From contig NW_026971789.1 in assembly GCF_026151205.1 (NCBI RefSeq), forward strand, positions 1-59,326: a stretch of 59,326 nt of DNA, read 5' to 3'. Position 1 is the first letter of the stretch; each line of letters starts with the position of its first letter. A program made the position numbers and the translations under genes. Below the pieces are notes generated by a model that worked only from the letters and a program-made list of their open reading frames with translations, did no database searches and was not told the origin of the DNA. This document shows positions 1 through 10,147 of this stretch, in pieces. The stretch is from Bolinopsis microptera (Eukaryota; Ctenophora; Tentaculata; Lobata; Bolinopsidae).

Positions 1-77
1 CGTGATCACATAGCCATGTGTCTACGCGTACTGCGGTCCCGCGCTACTGCAAGTTAGAGCAAGTATCACGTGATCAC
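1..77. repeat. Short GC-rich dispersed element, copy at the window edge
   Basis: Bases about 8-63 match 26179-26270 (shared stretches such as CATAGCCATGTG, CTACGCGTACTGCG, GCGCTACTGCAAG and TTAGAGCAA). The string CGTGATCAC stands at 1-9 and again at 69-77, so this copy probably sits between a target-site duplication that begins at or before the window edge. No coding potential. Small non-autonomous insertion of unknown class. Confidence 0.55.
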
Positions 78-1189
78 GTCATCATTAGAGGTATCTGCAC
101 TTAGCACCCAGTTAGCTAATCGCAGAAACCGCAATCTTTAGTGCAATTTTCTCTAAGATGTTCTTCCCACATTCCTAGGCAGTTTCCTTGCTTCATTGTC
201 AAATATATATTACACATGGTTTCAAAACCCCGCATAGTGTCATATTTATTAACACATGGTGTTGTTTGTGATTGAGCTGAAAAGTTGTAATATTAAATAC
301 GCGTTAATTAAAGATTAATTAATGATAAAATAAGTGCATCTCCCACCTGTTATAGTGGGGCTCAATGGGTTATCTAAATTTCTCATAAACTCCAGTTTCA
401 CATTAAATACATCCAGAACAATCCTATTCCCAATCAAAACGATACACTAAATTGGGTTACATTGTAATTGGGTATTTTTTGTATGTTTGGTGTAAAAATA
501 CCAATGTAATATCGATATCATGTATTAGTAATAAATCGATAGAAATTTGGTATTCGCAAATTAAATCAGATTAAAATAAACCACCATTTTGCTTACCATT
601 AAATCCAGCCACGAGTAGAAAAACTGCCACAATCTTCATCATCATCATCATAGCTCCTTGATATCTGTATTGCGATCGTTATACTGATTTCATGAGTATG
701 AAAGAAAGGTGGTATCGATATGATAATTCAGATTGTGGATACAACGGTTAAGAAATTGTTAACATAATCTAAAACAGTATTGCTCTATGAACTGCGGCCA
801 GAAATGTTTGTTGATAAAACAATTAAAACACACCTAATAAGTTTTTGGCCCTCAAGGCCTGGCTATGCACGAACACCATTTTGCCTCATGATTGACCCCG
901 CCCAACCCTTCAACACTGACGTGTAATTTTTTGCATCATAACACGAATTACAATAGATACCTGTTTTGTGTTGGATATTGTGTATTGCTGGTGCAGAAAG
1001 TATAATGATCATTGTTTACTGTAGCCATAGGGCATGTCGTGATATCATGGATCGCTAAGGTTCAACCATGAGGATCTGGTAGTCCTCCTAATTCTGCGGC
1101 CTCTATGTATCGTCATCTTGCACAACTCCTTAACAATCTTACGTTTTTGGTATGTGAAAATTTGCAGCGAGGTGTCGTACGTCACCTCA
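78..1189. other. AT-rich intergenic DNA
   Basis: No open frame, RNA gene or recognisable element seen. It holds a short (CAT)n run near 638-653 and scattered AT-rich sequence. Nothing further can be supported. Confidence 0.6.
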
Positions 1190-1320
1190 AGATCATGTAA
1201 TTACAGGGAGCTGACTGCCAGACCTTGGGTCAGAAGTGATATGACCACCATATACGTCATCAAGTAATTAACATTCAAGCTTGAAGCTTGTGGCGTATAA
1301 TTAGTGATGTGATCCATGGA
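1190..1320 (+). repeat. Left arm of an outer inverted repeat
   Basis: The segment around ATAATTAGTGATGTGATCCA (about 1297-1316) is found inverted at 5430-5460. The upstream part (GACTGCCAGACCTTGGGTCAGAA) matches 5508-5535 imperfectly in inverted orientation. The arms flank the fold-back element at 1541-5187, so that element may have inserted between the ends of an older inverted-repeat element. Confidence 0.5.
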
Positions 1321-1927
1321 TGTTTTAAATTGAGACAATGTATTGGTTGGTTATAAAATGTTAAATCGATTAATAATATAATACTTCAGAATACAACAAA
1401 TTACTCAATATCATTACCAAAGTATTTCGCAACAGCGAACAGTACTCACTCTTTGTTGGGTATGTCGTGTAGAGAAGGTAGGCATGACTGTTGATAGAAT
1501 GCGATACTACTACCTTCTATCTTCCAGTATATATGTAACGGGTGATTCTCATCAAAACCGACCCAAAATTACTCTACACACTTAACCTATTGTCATTTAA
1601 TCATTTTTTTAACGATTTGATTTATTTTTGTACAATCATGTAGAGAATTGGGCGTAGAATAACAGGTCATCAAAATATATAACTAAAATATAACTTAGAA
1701 ATATAAAATTAAGTTTATACTGCTAAAAAAGGCCAAAAACGGGAGGTGTCAGATAATGTTCCACCCGTAACATAGGCCTTTCAGACACTATAACTCATCT
1801 TATGATCAATATTTTTTCACAAAACTTTCTGAAAGGCTTATTTATAGGACAGGTAGTACTTCTAACAAGTTTGGAATCTTTATTTTAGTAGATAAGGAAA
1901 ATTTAGGCTGATAAAGATCTGGGGCGT

Positions 1928-2068
1928 CACGCCCGTAACAAACCCGTAACGAACCCGTAACACGTTACGGGTGTAACAAATTCTCAAATGTTACACTCGT
2001 AACGCGTTACGGGTGTAACAATTTCTCAAATGTTACACCTGTAACACGTTGTTGGTGCAACGAATTTG
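1928..2068 (+). repeat. Sub-terminal palindromic unit array (left)
   Basis: Three units built on the palindromic core GTAACGCGTTACGGGTGTAA, separated by an AAATTCTCAAATGTT-like linker. The unit is about 42 bp. The same unit in inverse orientation forms the right array. This is the kind of iterated sub-terminal site that transposases can bind, but that role is inference. Confidence 0.75.
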
Positions 2069-2235
2069 TAATTAATGTAACACCCGTACAGTTGGTATCA
2101 AAATGGTACCAATACTAGTAGGTGTGTAATGTAAGTACGATGTACTGTAGTGTCTGGAAGAGTATATATCTTCCTAGATAGGTATGTGATTGAATTCTTC
2201 ATGATTGAATTTGACACAAGGAAGCAGTGTTATTC

Positions 2236-4180
2236 TAGTTCAGCTATTCTCCTCGGTCCTCCGCAGTCCTCCTCCTCAGTCCTCCTCTTCATCCTCCTCC
2301 TCAGTCCTCCTCCTCCTCAGTCCTACTCCTCATCCTTCTCCTTGGTCCTCCTCCTCAGTCCTCTTCCTCCTCAGTCCTCCCCAGTCCCCCTCCTCCTATC
2401 CAGTACTTCTCATTCTCCTCAGTCCTCCTCCTCCTCCTCCTCAGTCTTCCTCCTCATCCTTCTTCTTAGTCCTCCTCCTCCTCAGTCCTCCTCCTTCTCA
2501 TCCTCCTCCTACTGAGTTCTCCTCCTTCTCCTCCTCCTCCTACCTCTCAGTCCTCCTCCTCAGTCCTCCTCTTCATCCTCCTCCTCTTCCTCCTCAGTCC
2601 TCCTCTTCCTCCTAAGTCCTCCCCTCCTCAGTCCTCCTCCTACTCCTACTCCGCGCAGTTCTCCTCAGTCCTCCTCCTTCTCAGTCCTCCTCCTCCTCAG
2701 TCTTCCTCCTCATCCTTCTTCTTAGTCCTCCTCCTCCTCAGTCCTCCTCCTTCTCATCCTCCTCCTACTGAGTTCTTCTCCTTCTCCTCCTCCTCCTACC
2801 TCTCAGTCCTCCTCCTCAGTCCTCCTTTTCATCCTCCTCCTCTTCCTCCTCAGTCCTCCTCTTCCTCCTAAGTCCTCCCCTCCTCAGTCCTCCTCCTACT
2901 CCTACTCCGCGCAGTTCTCCTCAGTCCTCCTCCTTCTCAGTCCTCCTCCTCCTCAGTCCTTCTCCTCCTCAGTCCTCCTCCTCATCCTTCTTCTTAGTCC
3001 TCCTCCTCCTCAGTCCTCCTCCTTCTCATCCTCCCCCTACTGAGTTCTCCTCCTCCTCCTCCTCCTCCTACCTTTCAGTCCTCCTCCTCAGTCCTCCTCT
3101 TTATCCTCCTCCTCTTCCTCCTCAGTCCTCCTCTTCCTCCTAAGTTCTCCCCTCCTCAGTCCTTCTCCTACTCCTACTCCGCACAGTTCTCCTCAATCCT
3201 CCTCCTTCTCAGTCCTCCTCCTCCCCCAGTCCCCCTCCTCCTATTCAGTACTTCTCCTCCTTCTCCTCAGTTCTGCTCAGTCCTCCTCCTTCTCAGTCCT
3301 CCTCCTCCTGGGTCCTCCTCCTGGGTCCTCCTGATCCTCATCAGTCCTCTTCACCAATCCTCCTCCTCAGTCCTCCTTCTCCTCATCCTCCTTCTCATTA
3401 GTCCTCCTCCTCAGTCCTCAGTCCTCAGTCCTCAGTCCTCAGTCCTCAGTCCTCCTCCTCCTCCTCCTTGTCCTCAGTCCTCGTCATCAGCCCTCATAAG
3501 TCCTCATCAGTCCTCTTCCTCCCCAGTCCTCCTCCTCCTCCTCATGGGGCATTTTCCTGGGTCCTCCTCCTGGGTCTTCTTCCTCCTCAGTCCTCCTCCT
3601 CATCCTTCTCCTTAGTCCTCCTCCTCCTCAGTCCTCCTCCTCCTCAGTCCTCCCCCAGTCCCCCTCCTCCTCCTCCTATTCAGTCCTCCTTCTTCTCAGT
3701 TCTCCTCAGTCCTCCTCCTCCTCCTCCTCCTGGGTCCTCCTCCTGGGTCCTTTTGATCCTCCTCAGTCCTCTTTCTCCTCCTACTCCTCAATCCTCCTCC
3801 TCCTCCTCAGTCTCCTCTTCCTCCTAAGTCCTCCTCTCCTCAGTCCTCCTCCTACTCCTCCTCGTCCTCAGTCCTCCTCATCAGTCCTCCTCCTTCTCCT
3901 CAGTCCTCCTCCTCCTTCTTCTCAGTTTTCGTCTTCCTGGGTCGTCCTCCTCCTTATCAGTCCTCCTCCTCCTCAGTCTTCCTCTTCCTTCTCCTCAGTT
4001 CTCTTCCTCCTCCTCAGTCCTCCCCCAGTCCTCCTCCTCCTCTTGAGTCCTTCTTCTCCTCCTCCTCCTCCTATTCATTCCTCCTTCTCAGTTCTCCTCC
4101 TCAATCTTACTCCTCCTCAGCCCCCCTCCTCTTCCTCCTCAGTCCCCTCCTCAGTCCCCCTCCTCCTCTTCCTCTCTTTC
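2236..4180. repeat. 1.9-kb CTCCTC polypyrimidine tract
   Basis: Almost pure pyrimidine on the plus strand, built from TCC/CTC triplets punctuated by CAGTCC. Higher-order repeats are visible: a block starting ACTGAGTTCT recurs at about 2511, 2767 and 3039 (256-272 bp apart), including a CCGCGCAGTTC landmark in the first two copies. Long serine/proline/leucine frames here are translations of the repeat. GGA-rich minus strand and mirror symmetry make triplex or G-quadruplex structure plausible (inference). Confidence 0.9.
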
Positions 4181-4193
4181 ATCTCTCAATAAT

Positions 4194-4766
4194 TTGTTCA
4201 ATTTATTAAATTATTGTTGGTGTTATTGTTTACATAATTCATTGTTATATACTAAAATATTTTTAAACGCATTCGAGTCTCACTCGAAATGTGCTCAAGA
4301 ATTTTTGTGTTTAACAAAGTTTTACTCTCCAGTAATATGGAAAAGTTGTTACATGATATTTTTCATAAATGAATTGATTTTCATCCCTTTTTATGCTATT
4401 AAAAAATGTGTAGACTATTCTTTGTGCCTAATAAAGGATTAAAAGTTTGAGAAAGGACCATGGTCATTAACCGGGCTACCCATTTCTGCAGATAGCCTGT
4501 TACAAATTGTGGAGAACATTTAAATCAAAAGTTATAATTTTAGTCCGTTTTTGTCTGTGCGGTACCCTATTTTCTGAAAACGGACAAAAATTAACGGATA
4601 AAAACGGACAAAAACGGACAAAAAATAACATGATCCCCCCTACACTTTCGTAAATTTACATTATGTAGCTTAAACTCTAATCGTTTTACTTTGAACAGGT
4701 GACATTTATAAAAGATGATGAATGGGTGAATAATGTACATCAATAAAGTAATAAGGTATACAAACA
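4194..4766. other. Interior of the fold-back element, unique part
   Basis: AT-rich sequence. It includes a run of AACGGACAAA-type repeats at about 4577-4625 and a related TTTGTCTGTGCGG stretch just upstream (about 4550). No gene is supported; an 82-codon frame at 4194-4442 has no recognisable features. Confidence 0.5.
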
Positions 4767-5025
4767 ATCCGTTTGTAACGTGTTACAGGTGTAAAATTTG
4801 AGAATTTGTAATACCCGTAACATGTTACGGGTGTAACATTTGAGAATTTGTAATACCCGTAACGTGTTACGGGTGTAACATTTGAGAATTTGTTATACCC
4901 GTAACGTGTTACGGGTGTAACGTTTGAGCATTTGTTACACCCGTAATGCGTTACGGGTGTAACATTTGAGAATTTGTTACACCCGTAATGCGTTACGGGT
5001 GTAACAGAAATCTTTACGGGTGTAA
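4767..5025 (-). repeat. Sub-terminal palindromic unit array (right)
   Basis: About six units of the GTAACGTGTTACGGGTGTAA palindrome separated by ATTTGAGAATTTG linkers, inverse to the left array. Linkers are near-identical, so this is not a CRISPR array. The 111-codon minus-strand frame over this region only translates the repeat. Confidence 0.8.
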
Positions 5026-5265
5026 CACACTTAATTGCCAATTACTCATTAATTGGTGGGGCAATATCTGACCCCTATACAAATTTAAGTAGAGGAACTA
5101 ACCCGATTTATCATAATGTAATTTTTTTCGTTCTATGACCAACTTTCAAATCCCGTGTTTTTTGGGTCGGTTTTGATGAGAATCACCTATACCTAAGAAC
5201 ACTTGATCGGCTCACTCTCCTTACATGCCTTTGGCAAGTACGTCTCACATCCCTTGATACGAGAA

Positions 5266-5287
5266 CCCCCCCCCCCCCCCCCCCCCC
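5266..5287. repeat. Poly-C run
   Basis: A homopolymer of 22 C residues just outside the right end of the fold-back element. Length is likely to be unreliable in the assembly. Confidence 0.9.
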
Positions 5288-5429
5288 TTAGCAAGAGCTC
5301 CCGTCCCTTATGTGATCTACGAGTCGAGCAGTCAGATCATGTTTACTTCTTAATGTACAGCTATGATTTACAGAATTGACATGTGAACTCTACCCCAGAT
5401 CTAGTCCATTTCTGTGTTAATTATATTCA

Positions 5430-5600
5430 ATCTATGGATCACATCACTAATTATACGTCTTTAATTAGTGACGTGATCTGACCCCTCTTGGGGGCCAGAT
5501 CAGTTTTCTGACCCAAAGTCTCCCAGTGGCTGACCAGGCCAGAAGTCAGTTGATTGGGTCTGAGGTCACGTGATTGTGAGCCTGAGGTCACGTGACTATG
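5430..5600 (-). repeat. Right arm of the outer inverted repeat
   Basis: GGATCACATCACTAATTATA matches 1297-1316 inverted, and the following TTCTGACCCAAAGTCT and GAGGTCACGTGA blocks match 1190-1235 imperfectly. TTAATTAGTGACGTGATC directly beside it is a further inverted copy of the same motif, so this spot holds a small hairpin of its own. Confidence 0.5.
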
Positions 5601-5631
5601 ACGTATCCAGAGCTTGTTCTCCGTTTCGCGC

Positions 5632-6680
5632 TCATTGGACCAGGTGAGCTCCCGTGGTTGTGAATGTGAATGTAAGTACTGTACTGTAGTATATCTCTAT
5701 TACCCCCTATAGAAACCCAAATTTAAGTTATGACAGAAAAAAAAAATTACCAAAATATCGACCTTGTTATAAACTCATTTTGATGACCGAATACTTACAA
5801 CGTTTTCGTCATTGTCAAATAAAATCCATACTTTCTACAGTAAAGAGCTTAGAGCTAAATGGTGATGTGAAGAGACTAGATAAATTTAAACATAAATGAT
5901 TTTTTTAATTTTCTCGAACAAAGCTTTCGACTAGCGGGTTTCTAGTCAGTTATGAATGGAGGCAGGTTTTTGTTGGTGTTCTTTTTTCAGTCATTTGACA
6001 CGAGATAACCTGGGCCACATTGGTAAAACCTGAAGTTTAAGGCATAAGGAACTCTGAATCCGAGTTTAATAAATTTCTCGTGCAATTTAAGGTCATGAAC
6101 TGTCATTAAAATGAGTGTATAATAATTTTGATATTTTGGATTATTTCTAGCTTTCTGTCAGAAAATAAATCTGAGCTTTTATACGGGTACCATTTTACTA
6201 ACACCACGGCATCAACTTTAACACGACTTCCCACAAAAACCGTAAAAGATATACAACTTAAAATTTTTTGACTGGCTCAAATGCTTTAATGGCCTTCAAA
6301 TCAGCATGAAAAATTTAAAAATTGGCCAAGGAATACGAATTTGAGTGCCCAAAAAGTGTTGTCAAATGGACCAGAGAACAAAAAGAGTAAGTGATAAATA
6401 GCCTTGGAAGCTTATTATTTATAATCACTACTGCACTCTCATGCGGCTTCTATATCAATATAGAAAGTGATACAGTGTCACATGCAACTATAAGTATAAT
6501 GTTTGGATCGGTTTCTCTTTGCAAGGAAAAGTGAGAGATGAGACAACTAGCTTAACACTTAACAGACGAGCACTTTAATAAGTAAGAGACCAATGCTTAT
6601 ATTTTTTATCTTACACTCACATCACACGCAAATTCACATTCACAAGCATGGGAGCTCACCTGGTCCAACGAGCTTGGTAT
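5632..6680. repeat. Inverted-repeat pair about 1 kb apart
   Basis: GGACCAGGTGAGCTCCCGTG and the next 17 bases (5637-5673) return inverted at about 6640-6676 with a few mismatches. The DNA between is AT-rich and non-coding. It may be a non-autonomous element; no TSD was identified. Confidence 0.5.
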
Positions 6681-6900
6681 TTATAATCACTATACTGCAC
6701 TCTCATGCGGCTTCTATATTAATATAGAAAGTGATACAGTGTCACATGCAACTATAGGTATAATGTTTGGATCGGTTTCTCCTAAAGATTTCTCTTTGCA
6801 AGGAAAAGTGAGAGATGAGACAACTAACTTAACAGACGAGCACTTTTATAAATAATAGACCAATGCTTATATCTTTTATCTTACACTCACATCACACTCA
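6395..6900 (+). repeat. Two-copy direct tandem repeat, about 255-bp unit
   Basis: The unit TATTTATAATCACTA...GCACTCTCATGCGGCTTC...CAACTAACTTAACAGACGAG...TTACACTCACATCACAC occurs at about 6408-6640 and again at about 6669-6897. The copies are roughly 90 percent similar with small indels. No coding potential. Confidence 0.8.
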
Positions 6901-7114
6901 CTCGACCAGGAAACCACTAAAATGCAACTTAATATTCTCGGTATAATTTTTTCCTTTTCACCCTTTTGAAAAAAGACAATAGTGAAAGGTTACGAATGGA
7001 GGTTTCGGCAGAAAAACGTTGATTTGGAGATCGCGTTAGGCAGGTCTGTATATGATGTCATTTCTTCCGTTACCATGCAACGAAAAAGTCGCGCGCGCGA
7101 GGATTGCATGCGGA

Positions 7115-7345
7115 GATGCATGATGTATAAATAGCCTGTGAGCTATGAATGCGTGGCGCGACTGTGTTTTAATGTATATGATGCATGTATATACATATCA
7201 CCGGAGACTCGCTGGCGGCACAAAATATTGCACGCGTGTGCAATATTTCATATGTCCCCGAGGGCACTAGCCCGAGGAGGACATATTTTCGTATAGCACG
7301 GAGGGCCCATCAAGCCCGAGTTTTTTTCCGCCCTCGGGTCGAGGT
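7115..7345. other. Hairpin-rich segment with a TATA-like motif
   Basis: TGATGTATAAATAGCC at about 7120 resembles a TATA box. Downstream, AAATATTGCAC and its inverse flank a 4-base loop (7223-7248), and CCCGAG/CTCGGG pairs form two more stems up to about 7340. Whether it is a promoter or part of an unrecognised element is open; a 112-codon frame (7185-7523) running through it looks incidental. Confidence 0.4.
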
Positions 7346-7530
7346 GATGTGGATTGTATCCACCAGCGTGAGCTTTTTCTTACAGATATTAGTTTTTACT
7401 TTAGTTTCTTCAAGATATCCGTTTTTACTGGTAATCTTGTTTTGCTCTTATGAGTGGGTCAATCATTTATTTTTAATTGTAGTTGACGAAATGAGAGTCT
7501 CCACTCAGTGTGTTAAAACATAATTCTTTG

Positions 7531-7570
7531 TCGACGTTTCGGCTACATGCCTTTGTCATAAACAGGACGT
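7531..7570 (-). ncRNA. Hammerhead-ribozyme-like motif (left copy)
   Basis: Mirror image of the motif at 12522-12561. Minus-strand reading gives ATGACAAAGGCATGTAGCCGAAAC-type sequence followed by GTCGAC: a GGC/GCC stem II closed by a short loop, then the conserved GAAAC. The usual CTGATGA box is degenerate. Penelope-like elements are known to carry minimal hammerhead motifs. Activity is doubtful. Confidence 0.4.
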
Positions 7571-7828
7571 ACTGAAAACTTACATAGCTGCAAAGATACA
7601 ATGTTAAAATAATCTATTAATACTACGAAATATAACAACAACAAATAACATTTTGAAACACAACAACAATCACAAATTTTTCCAAAAGAAACATAAAATA
7701 AAACGGCTAAAAGAATCCAAATCGCAACAAGCCGTGAACGATTCTTCATACTACTACAAACATTTTATCAAGATAGCTCCTTCATAAAACTGATTAATCA
7801 AAAATTATCTAGGTTTATAAGTTCAATA

Positions 7829-9943
7829 TTACATTAACTTCCAAGTATATTTTATCCAATCACCTTCATTTACGGACTCAGACAATTGAGTATTTATTTC
7901 TGGGTTTTCACGTTTTATTAGAACCGACTGCCACAATTGACGGTCCACATAGTCTTTACATCTTTTTCGAACTATAAACCGAAACGGTATGTTTGGCATT
8001 GAAATGTCTGCATGCTCCTCTAGGTAGTGCTTCCCCATGGCCGTAGATTTGTTGCCATCCCTTACTGATTTGTAGTGTTCCCAGGCTCTACTTCTTTTAA
8101 ACCTACCAGTTTCCCCAATGTAGGACTTATTACATATTTGGCATATTAATTGGTAGCAAATGTTTTTGATCATGCAGGATTTATCGCACTGGTAGCATTT
8201 GCTGTCACTTTGTTTATTGCATTTTGTTTGCTGTAGGCTAGATCTTGTTAAAGCTTCCATGAGACGTTGTCCTGATGTGAATGTTACCCTGGTGGAATCC
8301 AAGAGGTTTTGATTTCTTAGGGTATAGTAGACTTTTCGACACGTCTGTTCATTTATATAAGGTAATGATAAGTAAGCTATTTTTGAGTTCTTTTTAGGCG
8401 CATTTTGTTTATCCAGTGTATTCTGTGTTTCTCGAATAAGTTTCTTGACAATATTAGGAGGGAAACTATTCTTCTTTAGCATATCAGCTATTCTGTTGAT
8501 ACTGAGATCTTGTAGTTCAGGTGTGGAGCTGTTATTGATAGCCCTTCTGATCTCATTTTTGGCTGAGTTCAGAATCGTTCTACGAGGGTGAGCAGAGGCA
8601 TAATTTAGGAATATGTCCTGGCTGGTTGGTTTAACAAATAAGGAAAAATCTAACCTCTTGTCCACCGTATTCATATAGATGTTCAGGTCCAAAAATGTAA
8701 CACAATTTTTGGAGCACTCATATGTGAACTGTATATCCCTGTTCAACGAGTTAATGTAGTTAAACAGCAATAGTACTGTGTCTTCATCTCCCTCGATTAT
8801 GCTGAAGCAGTCATCTACATATCTATCCCACATATCTATGATTGGGAGTCCTACTGGTTTGGGGGGAGCTTCTGGTATGTAGGAATAGTCGTTCTCCATC
8901 AGAGGCAATTCGATTGTACAGTAAACATAGATTATTGCAAATGGTGGAGCTGGTTTCACACCCATGCCGAGTCCATTTAGTTGTTGGTAGAACTTTGAAT
9001 CAAATCTGAAGTATCCTGCCTGTATGACTGATTTGAGGACCAAGTCAAAGTCCCCGAGGTCCATTCCATTTGTATCGATTTTATCCCTGTTGTTTTTTAT
9101 GAACTTTATGATAACTTTGTGTCCTTCTACAAGTGGGACATTTGTGTAGAGGCTTTTCACATCAGCCGTGAACATTATGTGGTTTGTGTTTATTCTTCCC
9201 ATCCAATGATCTTCTAATTTTTGCCGAAATTGAGGAGTGTTCTTAGTGTTAACGGGAACCAAGTCTAGTGCTTGGTTAAGTATATTGGTAACAAAATGAC
9301 CTAGTCTTTCCGCTGGTGAATCTACTTGGGATGTGACAGGTCGCAAGGGTGGCGGTGAAATATCTTTGTGTGTTTTCCATGTACAATAAAACTCTGGTAT
9401 ACGAGGAAGATATGGATTACAATGTTCTCCGATCCAAGGATATTTTTGTGTAAGTGAAATTATCAAGCCATCTATATCTGTGTTCATGCGAGGAAGAGGA
9501 TTTTTGGGCAGTTGTTTGTATGTACGAGTATCAGATAGCATTTCCTCTACCTTCTTAATGTAGAAAGTTTTATCTGAGATCACGAACTGTTTATCTTTAT
9601 CAGCTACTTTGATTACAATGTCGTCCCTAGCTCTCAGCTCTTTAACTATCTTCTGTTGTTGGTCAATAGTTTTCAGAGTGGTGTGGTGTTGTTTCTTTCC
9701 TAGGGCCTTGTCATAATCCAATATAACTGCGGCTTTCACTGCCTGGAGAACGTGTTCTTTGGCTGGGTTATTAATTTGTTGAGGCTGAAATTTGAAATCT
9801 TCTGGTTTTCTTAGAAAAAGCGGCTTGTTAGCCTGATCCACTTCTGTAACATTATCTAAGTACCTAGATCCATACGCATAGCGTTCTAATCCAACTTCAA
9901 CTTCCTTCAGCATCTCAGCTTTCTCTTGTTTTCTAGTGGGCAT
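7829..9943 (-). CDS. Penelope-like RT/GIY-YIG protein (left copy)
   Basis: Same 704-residue protein as the plus-strand copy at 10148-12262, read in the opposite direction. The start is placed at the first ATG (MPTRKQEK); the frame stays open another 34 codons to the palindrome centre without an ATG. The true N-terminus is therefore probably missing. Domains: RT with YVDD near residue 374, a cysteine-rich linker (CYQC, CYQLICQIC), then GIY-YIG nuclease around residue 606 (SYIGETGR). The protein would nick target DNA and reverse-transcribe its own RNA. The frame is intact, so it could be a recently active copy. Confidence 0.9.
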   Translation of the reverse strand: MPTRKQEKAEMLKEVEVGLERYAYGSRYLDNVTEVDQANKPLFLRKPEDFKFQPQQINNPAKEHVLQAVKAAVILDYDKALGKKQHHTTLKTIDQQQKIVKELRARDDIVIKVADKDKQFVISDKTFYIKKVEEMLSDTRTYKQLPKNPLPRMNTDIDGLIISLTQKYPWIGEHCNPYLPRIPEFYCTWKTHKDISPPPLRPVTSQVDSPAERLGHFVTNILNQALDLVPVNTKNTPQFRQKLEDHWMGRINTNHIMFTADVKSLYTNVPLVEGHKVIIKFIKNNRDKIDTNGMDLGDFDLVLKSVIQAGYFRFDSKFYQQLNGLGMGVKPAPPFAIIYVYCTIELPLMENDYSYIPEAPPKPVGLPIIDMWDRYVDDCFSIIEGDEDTVLLLFNYINSLNRDIQFTYECSKNCVTFLDLNIYMNTVDKRLDFSLFVKPTSQDIFLNYASAHPRRTILNSAKNEIRRAINNSSTPELQDLSINRIADMLKKNSFPPNIVKKLIRETQNTLDKQNAPKKNSKIAYLSLPYINEQTCRKVYYTLRNQNLLDSTRVTFTSGQRLMEALTRSSLQQTKCNKQSDSKCYQCDKSCMIKNICYQLICQICNKSYIGETGRFKRSRAWEHYKSVRDGNKSTAMGKHYLEEHADISMPNIPFRFIVRKRCKDYVDRQLWQSVLIKRENPEINTQLSESVNEGDWIKYTWKLM

Positions 9944-10147
9944 GTTTGGTAGGGCGAATTTTGGACCTCTATCTAAGAGCTCTAATGTGCCATCCGGTAG
10001 GTCGGGTGTTCCAATTACTGTGACTCTTGGTGTGGACTTAGGTACCAACCTAAGTCCACACCAAGAGTCACAGTAATTGGAACACCCGACCTACCGGATG
10101 GCACATTAGAGCTCTTAGATAGAGGTCCAAAATTCGCCCTACCAAAC

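Larger units (their letters stand above)
1541..5187. mobile_element. Fold-back-type DNA element with polypyrimidine core
   Basis: Starts GGTGATTCTCATCAAAACCG and ends with the exact inverse; the terminal inverted repeat is 28 bp and perfect (1541-1568 and 5160-5187). Inside each end lies an array of an approximately 42-bp palindromic unit (1928-2068 and 4767-5025) in opposite orientations. The centre (2236-4180) is a CTCCTC-type pyrimidine tract. No transposase is present, so it is non-autonomous. A convincing target-site duplication was not found, so the superfamily is unknown. Confidence 0.7.

Noticed and set aside
2150-3827. Serine/proline-rich open frames of 119-136 codons
   Set aside because: They are translations of the CTCCTC tract in overlapping frames.
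4767-5025. CRISPR-like array of palindromic repeats
   Set aside because: The spacers are near-identical linkers, the array is mirrored at the other end of a transposon-like element, and the DNA is eukaryotic.
4706-5041. 111-codon minus-strand repeat protein (NVTPVTRYGYNKFS units)
   Set aside because: It only reflects the 42-bp DNA unit being a multiple of three; there is no independent sign of coding.
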